Shown here piece by piece: positions 31,637 to 35,454 of a DNA stretch of 35,454 bases (the first letter of the stretch is position 1; each line of letters starts with the position of its first letter). The stretch is from an uncultured Bariatricus sp. GTDB lineage: Bacteria; Bacillota; Clostridia; Lachnospirales; Lachnospiraceae. Location of the stretch: positions 1 to 35,454 of the forward strand of contig CAKRFP010000025.1 in assembly GCA_934320645.1 (NCBI GenBank), given 5' to 3'. The translations under genes were made by a program, and so were the position numbers. The notes under the pieces were generated by a model. It was not told the DNA's origin and searched no databases. It saw nothing but the letters and a program-made list of their open reading frames with translations.

Positions 31637-32809
31637 ATGACAAATATCGAACTTATGGAAAAAGCTCTTCCGACAGCACCGCTTAAAATTGCTGCCCTGG
31701 AAAGTTGCAAGGATCTGGCAGAAAAAGTGGATCAGTACATCGTATCGTTCCGTAAAAATTCTCTGCATGATTTTCTGGATCCTGCAATCTATTCATCTTA
31801 TGAAGCAGATTCTTATCTCGCAAAGAACAGTTGCCCACGTTTTGGTTCGGGGGAAGCAAAAGGAATGTTCGGAGAAAGTATCCGTGGAAAAGATCTTTTC
31901 ATTATGGTAGATGTCTGCAACTACAGCCTGACATATACCGTAAACGGACATATCAATCATATGTCACCGGATGATCACTATCAGGATCTGAAGCGTATCA
32001 TCTCCGCTTCTACCGGAAAGGCTCACCGTGTAAATGTAATCATGCCATTCCTTTACGAAAGCCGTCAGCACAAGAGAACCAAACGGGAATCTCTGGACTG
32101 TGCAATGGCTCTGGAAGAACTGACTGCAATGGGCGTATCCAATATCCTGACCTTTGATGCACACGATCCGCGTGTACAGAATGCGATCCCACTCAATGGT
32201 TTCGACAGCTTCAACCCTCTGTATCAGTTCATCAAAGCTCTGTTCAAAGCGGAACCGGATCTGAAAGCCGACAAGGATCATCTGATGATCATCAGCCCGG
32301 ACGAAGGTGCGATGCAGAGAGCAGTCTACTTCTCCAACGTGCTTGGCGTTGATATGGGTATGTTCTACAAACGCCGCGACTATTCTACCATCGTAAATGG
32401 TAAAAATCCGATTGTTGCACATGAATTCTTAGGTGATGATGTACATGGAAAGACCGTTATCATTATTGATGACATGATTTCTTCCGGTGAAAGTATGTTG
32501 GATGTTACCAGACAGTTAAAAGACCGCGGAGCAGAGCGTGTATTTGTATGTACTACTTTTGGTCTCTTCACAGAAGGTCTTGACAAGTTCGATGAATATT
32601 ATGAAAAGGGATATCTAGACAGACTGATCACAACCAATCTGACCTATCTGCCTCCTCAGCTTCATGATAAACCGTATTTTATCGAAGCAGATATGAGTAA
32701 GTTCCTTGCACTGATCATTGATTCGATGAATCATTCTACATCTATCAGTGCGGTTATGAATCCGACGGATAAGATTCATGATTTGCTTGCGAAGAGAAAT
32801 ATGAGATAA
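31637..32809 (+). CDS. prs: Ribose-phosphate pyrophosphokinase (PRPP synthetase), extended form
   Basis: Makes PRPP from ribose 5-phosphate and ATP, the precursor for nucleotides, histidine and tryptophan. At 390 residues it is about 70 longer than the usual Prs, with extra sequence at the N-terminus (about 50 residues), in an insert near 100-115, and at the C-terminus. Expected elements are recognisable but divergent: MPFLYESRQHKRTKRES (the ARQDRK region), the metal/ATP histidine in FDAHDPRVQ, and the PRPP loop VIIIDDMISSGESM. AAGGAGG precedes ATG 31637. It ends just before copy 2 of the palindromic repeat. Confidence 0.9.
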   Translation: MTNIELMEKALPTAPLKIAALESCKDLAEKVDQYIVSFRKNSLHDFLDPAIYSSYEADSYLAKNSCPRFGSGEAKGMFGESIRGKDLFIMVDVCNYSLTYTVNGHINHMSPDDHYQDLKRIISASTGKAHRVNVIMPFLYESRQHKRTKRESLDCAMALEELTAMGVSNILTFDAHDPRVQNAIPLNGFDSFNPLYQFIKALFKAEPDLKADKDHLMIISPDEGAMQRAVYFSNVLGVDMGMFYKRRDYSTIVNGKNPIVAHEFLGDDVHGKTVIIIDDMISSGESMLDVTRQLKDRGAERVFVCTTFGLFTEGLDKFDEYYEKGYLDRLITTNLTYLPPQLHDKPYFIEADMSKFLALIIDSMNHSTSISAVMNPTDKIHDLLAKRNMR

Positions 32810-32844
32810 ATTTTGTTGGCGGGGAAGTAAGTGTAAATTGACGA

Positions 32845-33013
32845 ACGGACGCCGCAAGAGAATATAAAACAGGACAAGTTCCATTGTGCAAACCATTCCG
32901 ATGAACCTCTTAGAGCGAAAATCGTGTTCAGCAAAGGCTTCCACGATTTTTGAGTTTCATCTCCATTGCACAATAAGTGAACTTGTCCTGTTTTATATTC
33001 TCTTGCGGCTGTT
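32845..33013. repeat. Structured palindromic repeat element, copy 2
   Basis: It has the same plan as copy 1 at 10041-10210. The outer arms (32851-32881 and 32979-33009) are a perfect 31-bp inverted repeat. The 90-nt core (32884-32973) is closed by TTGTGCAA / TTGCACAA. Inside, GATGAA (32900-32905) pairs with TTCATC (32956-32961), and AAAATCGTG (32918-32926) pairs with CACGATTTT (32942-32950) around TTCAGCAAAGGCTTC. The end motifs are ACGGACGCCG (32845-32854) and CGGCTGTT (33006-33013). ACGGACGCCG lies 29 bases from the core in both copies. It lies between convergent prs and aroB and probably terminates both. Confidence 0.85.
32851..33009. terminator. Bidirectional terminator formed by the repeat arms, copy 2
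   Basis: The 31-bp stem carries a U-rich 3' arm (GTTTTATATTC) on either strand, though not a pure U-run. Its place between prs and aroB, with no other hairpin nearby, makes it the only visible terminator for both. Confidence 0.5.
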
Positions 33014-33054
33014 GGTTGGTATAGTTTCACTTTCCCGCCAAACAATACTTTTTC

Positions 33055-34113
33055 TTATACCATCCTGTCTCCATCAAAGAATTCCTGTCCAGTCGGGTAT
33101 GTATAGGAATCTCCGATTTCATGGAGAAGGACAACTTTTAATTGATTATTCAGTGTTTTTTTATCCAGCTTGATTGCTTCGGTAAGCTGTGGGAGTGGGA
33201 CATCAGCTTTTATCGGAAGTTTATAAGCTTCCAGGACTTTGCGGATATGCTCGGCTTCGCCTTTTTTGGTGAGTCCTTTTTCTTCAGCAATCTTTGTGAT
33301 CTGGTACATTCCGATGGCTACGGCCTCACCGTGGCTTTCTCTTTCGTAGTGGAAATGCTGCTCAATGGTGTGGGCAAGGGTATGTCCGAAATTCAGAAGA
33401 ATTCTCTCTCCGGTATCGAATTCGTCTTCTTCTACAACGCGGCGTTTGATATCGACGCAGGTTGCGATCACATCTGTCAAATGTTCTTTCAGATTCTCAT
33501 AGGATCCGCATTCTTCCAGAAGATCAAAGAGCTTACGGTCTTTGATGCATCCGTATTTGATGACTTCTCCCATACCGTCTGTCACATAACGTTCCGGCAG
33601 GGTTTCCAGTACATCCGGATCGATCAGTACCATCTTTGGCTGATAAAATGCTCCTACCAGGTTCTTGCCCTGTGGCAGGTCAACTGCAACTTTTCCGCCG
33701 ACAGAGGAATCTACCTGTGCAAGGATTGATGTCGGAATCTGTACAAACTTGATTCCTCTAAGAAAGGTTGCTGCCACAAATCCGGCAAGATCTCCGACAA
33801 CTCCGCCGCCAAGTGCAACGATCAGATCTGTTCTGGAAATCTTTGCTTCCAGAAGCGAACTGTATACACCCGGAAGGGTTTCAAATGCTTTTGACGGCTC
33901 TCCGTGCGGAATCACGGTTTCCATACACTCGTATTTTTCAGAAAGATTTTTCTTCAGTGCTTCTCCATAATAAGAATAGACTCTGTCATCCGAAATGATC
34001 ATGATCTTGGATCCCTGATACACTTCTGAAATCTTATCTGCCGCTTCTTTTAAAATCCCTCTTTCAATATAGATTGGATAACTGTGTTCCTTTAAATCTA
34101 CCGTCATTTTCAT
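33055..34113 (-). CDS. aroB: 3-dehydroquinate synthase
   Basis: AroB (352 residues) cyclises DAHP to 3-dehydroquinate, step two of the shikimate pathway, using NAD and a divalent metal. Visible motifs are GGGVVGDLAGFVAATFLRG (near residue 85), GGKVAVDLPQGKNLVGAFYQP (near 132), and metal ligands in the GHTLAH and HGEAVAIGM segments. ATG 34113 (MKMTVDLKEHS) follows GGGAGGA; the longer frame to 34179 overlaps the DAHP synthase gene. It lies 28 bases downstream of that gene, so steps one and two are cotranscribed under the T-box. Confidence 0.96.
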   Translation of the reverse strand: MKMTVDLKEHSYPIYIERGILKEAADKISEVYQGSKIMIISDDRVYSYYGEALKKNLSEKYECMETVIPHGEPSKAFETLPGVYSSLLEAKISRTDLIVALGGGVVGDLAGFVAATFLRGIKFVQIPTSILAQVDSSVGGKVAVDLPQGKNLVGAFYQPKMVLIDPDVLETLPERYVTDGMGEVIKYGCIKDRKLFDLLEECGSYENLKEHLTDVIATCVDIKRRVVEEDEFDTGERILLNFGHTLAHTIEQHFHYERESHGEAVAIGMYQITKIAEEKGLTKKGEAEHIRKVLEAYKLPIKADVPLPQLTEAIKLDKKTLNNQLKVVLLHEIGDSYTYPTGQEFFDGDRMV

Positions 34114-34141
34114 CGTTTTGTTCCTCCCAGGCTGCTGTTTT

Positions 34142-35155
34142 TTACATTTCTTTACCGACTGCTTTTGCGATTCCGGCAATTTCTTTTAACAGTGTATCAT
34201 ATTTTTCCGGTTTCAGCGACTGTGCTCCGTCACAAAGTGCTGTTTCCGGACTGTTGTGTACTTCGATCAGAAGTCCGTCTGCTCCTGCTGCAACGGCTGC
34301 TTTTGCCATCGGATCAACCAGCCACCATTTTCCTCCTGCATGGCTTGGATCTACAACAACCGGAAGATGGCTGAGTTTTCTTACTACCGGAATAGACTGA
34401 AGATCCAGTGTATTTCTGGTATAAGTCTCGAAGGTACGGATTCCTCTTTCGCAGAGGATGACATTTGGATTTCCGGATGCCATAATGTATTCTGCTGACA
34501 TCATCCATTCTTCGTAAGTTGCATTAAGTCCTCTCTTAAGAAGGATCGGTTTCTTGGTCTGTCCGAGCTGTTTTAACAGATCATAGTTCTGCATGTTACG
34601 TGCACCGATCTGGATCAGATCTACCTTTTCATCGAAGATGTCCAGATATTCCGGTGACATCAGTTCTGTTACGATCGGAAGTCCTGTCTCTTCTCTTGCT
34701 GCACATAAGATTTCCAGACCTTCAAGGCCAAGTCCCTGGAATGAATATGGGCTTGTTCTCGGCTTGAACGCACCGCCACGGAGCATATTTGCACCGGATG
34801 CCTTAACAGCCTTTGCGATCTCGATCACCTGCTCTTCTGACTCTACAGAACAAGGTCCGGCGATCAGTGCCAGATGCCCGCCACCAACTTTGACACCAGA
34901 TACATCTACAATGGTATCATCCGGATGGAATGCACGGTTTACGAGTTTATAAGGTTCCTGTACATGCATAACCTTCTCAACAGAAGAGTCTACTTCGAAA
35001 AGCTTTGGATCTACACGGACCGTATCGCCGATACAGCCAATAATTGTAAGATCCTCACCTTTTACAGTATGTACTTCCAGTCCTTTTGCACGAACCATAT
35101 TTTCAACTCGTTTTACGTTTTCATCACTTGTTCTTGGTTTTAATACGATAATCAT
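34142..35155 (-). CDS. aroF: 3-deoxy-7-phosphoheptulonate (DAHP) synthase, class I beta with N-terminal regulatory domain
   Basis: Catalyses the first step of the shikimate pathway from phosphoenolpyruvate and erythrose 4-phosphate. The N-terminal ferredoxin-like domain (about residues 1-70, MIIVLKPRTSDENVK) is the kind that mediates feedback inhibition in Thermotoga-type enzymes. The barrel shows LIAGPCSVES, GGAFKPRTSPYSFQG, LLKRGL and VDPSHAGGKW with metal and substrate ligands. AAAGGA precedes ATG 35155. Together with the upstream T-box this gives both enzyme-level and tRNA-level control. The symbol aroF is the usual Firmicute usage. Confidence 0.95.
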   Translation of the reverse strand: MIIVLKPRTSDENVKRVENMVRAKGLEVHTVKGEDLTIIGCIGDTVRVDPKLFEVDSSVEKVMHVQEPYKLVNRAFHPDDTIVDVSGVKVGGGHLALIAGPCSVESEEQVIEIAKAVKASGANMLRGGAFKPRTSPYSFQGLGLEGLEILCAAREETGLPIVTELMSPEYLDIFDEKVDLIQIGARNMQNYDLLKQLGQTKKPILLKRGLNATYEEWMMSAEYIMASGNPNVILCERGIRTFETYTRNTLDLQSIPVVRKLSHLPVVVDPSHAGGKWWLVDPMAKAAVAAGADGLLIEVHNSPETALCDGAQSLKPEKYDTLLKEIAGIAKAVGKEM

Positions 35156-35185
35156 AATCTTTTTCCTTTCTCTTCTCTCTACTAA

Positions 35186-35334
35186 TCATCGAACACGCCT
35201 TTTAGAAGTTCCGTCGGAATATTCTCGCGCCGAGCGCGGTCGCTTGCGACATTCTTCATCTTCGTGCGAGTGCGCATCTCCGGCACGCAGTGCCTTTTGT
35301 TTCATAGGAAGTTCCTTTGGAATTTCCTATGAAA
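35186..35334 (-). repeat. GC-rich multi-hairpin repeat in the DAHP synthase leader, with a 39-codon frame
   Basis: On the minus strand this begins with a hairpin TTTCATAGGAA / TTCCTATGAAA (35324-35334 and 35300-35310) and continues with palindromes GGCAC-TGC-GTGCC, GTCGC-AA-GCGAC and CGCGC-TCG-GCGCG. It is far more GC-rich than its surroundings. A frame from ATG 35305 to TGA 35186 would encode 39 residues, arginine-rich and starting MKQKALRAGDAHSHEDEE, with AAGGA upstream. The first ~45 bases recur near 1793-1835. Whether it is coding, a mobile repeat, or only a leader insertion is undecided. Confidence 0.55.
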
Positions 35335-35335
35335 T

Positions 35336-35373
35336 AAAAAACCCCCGTCTTCTGTATAAACAGAGGACGAGAG
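35336..35373 (-). terminator. T-box terminator of the aroF-aroB leader
   Basis: GTCCTCTG pairs with CAGAAGAC around TTTATA, the stem is extended by flanking G and C residues, and six U residues follow (35336-35341). It lies directly after the conserved T-box sequence. Confidence 0.88.
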
Positions 35374-35375
35374 TA

Positions 35376-35454
35376 TTATATACTTCGTGGTTCCACCTCA
35401 TTTTACAATTGTCTCACGACAACTGCCTCGTCAGGTACGTCGTTCATAACGGTT
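35376..35454 (-). promoter_or_regulatory. T-box riboswitch leader of aroF-aroB, partial
   Basis: The minus strand carries UGAGGUGGAACCACG (35387-35401), the T-box consensus that pairs with the acceptor end of uncharged tRNA, followed by a terminator. The specifier stem lies beyond the window end, so the amino acid read cannot be told; an aromatic amino acid is expected from the genes controlled. The antiterminator would form with the 5' arm of the terminator when uncharged tRNA binds. Confidence 0.88.

Noticed and set aside
1..35454. CRISPR arrays, tRNA or rRNA genes, prophage or conjugative modules
   Set aside because: I saw no regularly spaced direct repeats, no cloverleaf-type sequences and no phage or transfer genes.

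Overview
The window looks like chromosomal DNA of a spore-forming gut Firmicute, most likely a Lachnospiraceae (Clostridia). The reasons are a class A RNase P RNA, strong AGGAGG-type ribosome binding sites, a spoIVA gene, a T-box leader, a Crh-like HPr, an extended PRPP synthetase and a double-cubane-cluster protein paired with DUF3343. I cannot name the species from sequence alone. There is no prophage, transposase, CRISPR array, tRNA or rRNA. About 34 protein genes cover most of the window and most are housekeeping.

Layout. Positions 1-8.4 kb are mostly minus strand: mtaB (tRNA methylthiotransferase), then a tight six-gene run transcribed pheA > DUF815 ATPase > prmA > rsmE > cysteine desulfurase > thiI. 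This run joins phenylalanine synthesis, protein and rRNA methylation and tRNA thiolation. A small plus-strand gene for an HPr-like protein without the active-site histidine sits between thiI and mtaB. Positions 8.4-10.2 kb hold plus-strand pyrB-pyrI with a short hairpin leader. Positions 10.2-16.8 kb are minus strand: a BAAT-type hydrolase, a GDT1/UPF0016 manganese exporter behind a yybP-ykoY riboswitch and terminator, a marR-MATE efflux operon with an operator on its -10 box, a PHP phosphoesterase, a GNAT enzyme, an HxlR regulator and a flavin-type PPOX protein that shares an operator-like palindrome with it. Positions 16.8-21 kb hold an uncharacterised cysteine-rich protein (minus), then an amidohydrolase and a 2-hydroxyacyl-CoA dehydratase-like protein with DUF3343 (plus). 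Positions 21-24.8 kb are minus strand: rnpB, rnhA, an MBL-fold hydrolase, a MoaB/MogA protein and spoIVA. Positions 24.9-31.5 kb hold a CDF transporter (plus), then a P-type ATPase and the gpsA-plsY-der run (minus). Positions 31.6-35.45 kb hold prs (plus), then aroB and a DAHP synthase gene (minus) behind a T-box leader cut by the window edge.

The most unusual signal is not a gene. Two copies of a ~170-bp palindromic element lie at 10041-10210 and 32845-33013, each exactly between a pair of convergent genes (pyrI/hydrolase and prs/aroB). They share end motifs and a 90-nt core whose helices carry compensatory changes. Their outer arms differ between copies but are each perfectly self-complementary (25 and 31 bp). 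This is what a structured, terminator-associated repeat family would look like, and I do not recognise it. A second, GC-rich repeat (35186-35334, with a shortened relative at 1793-1835) lies in the leader of the DAHP synthase gene and contains a 39-codon reading frame.
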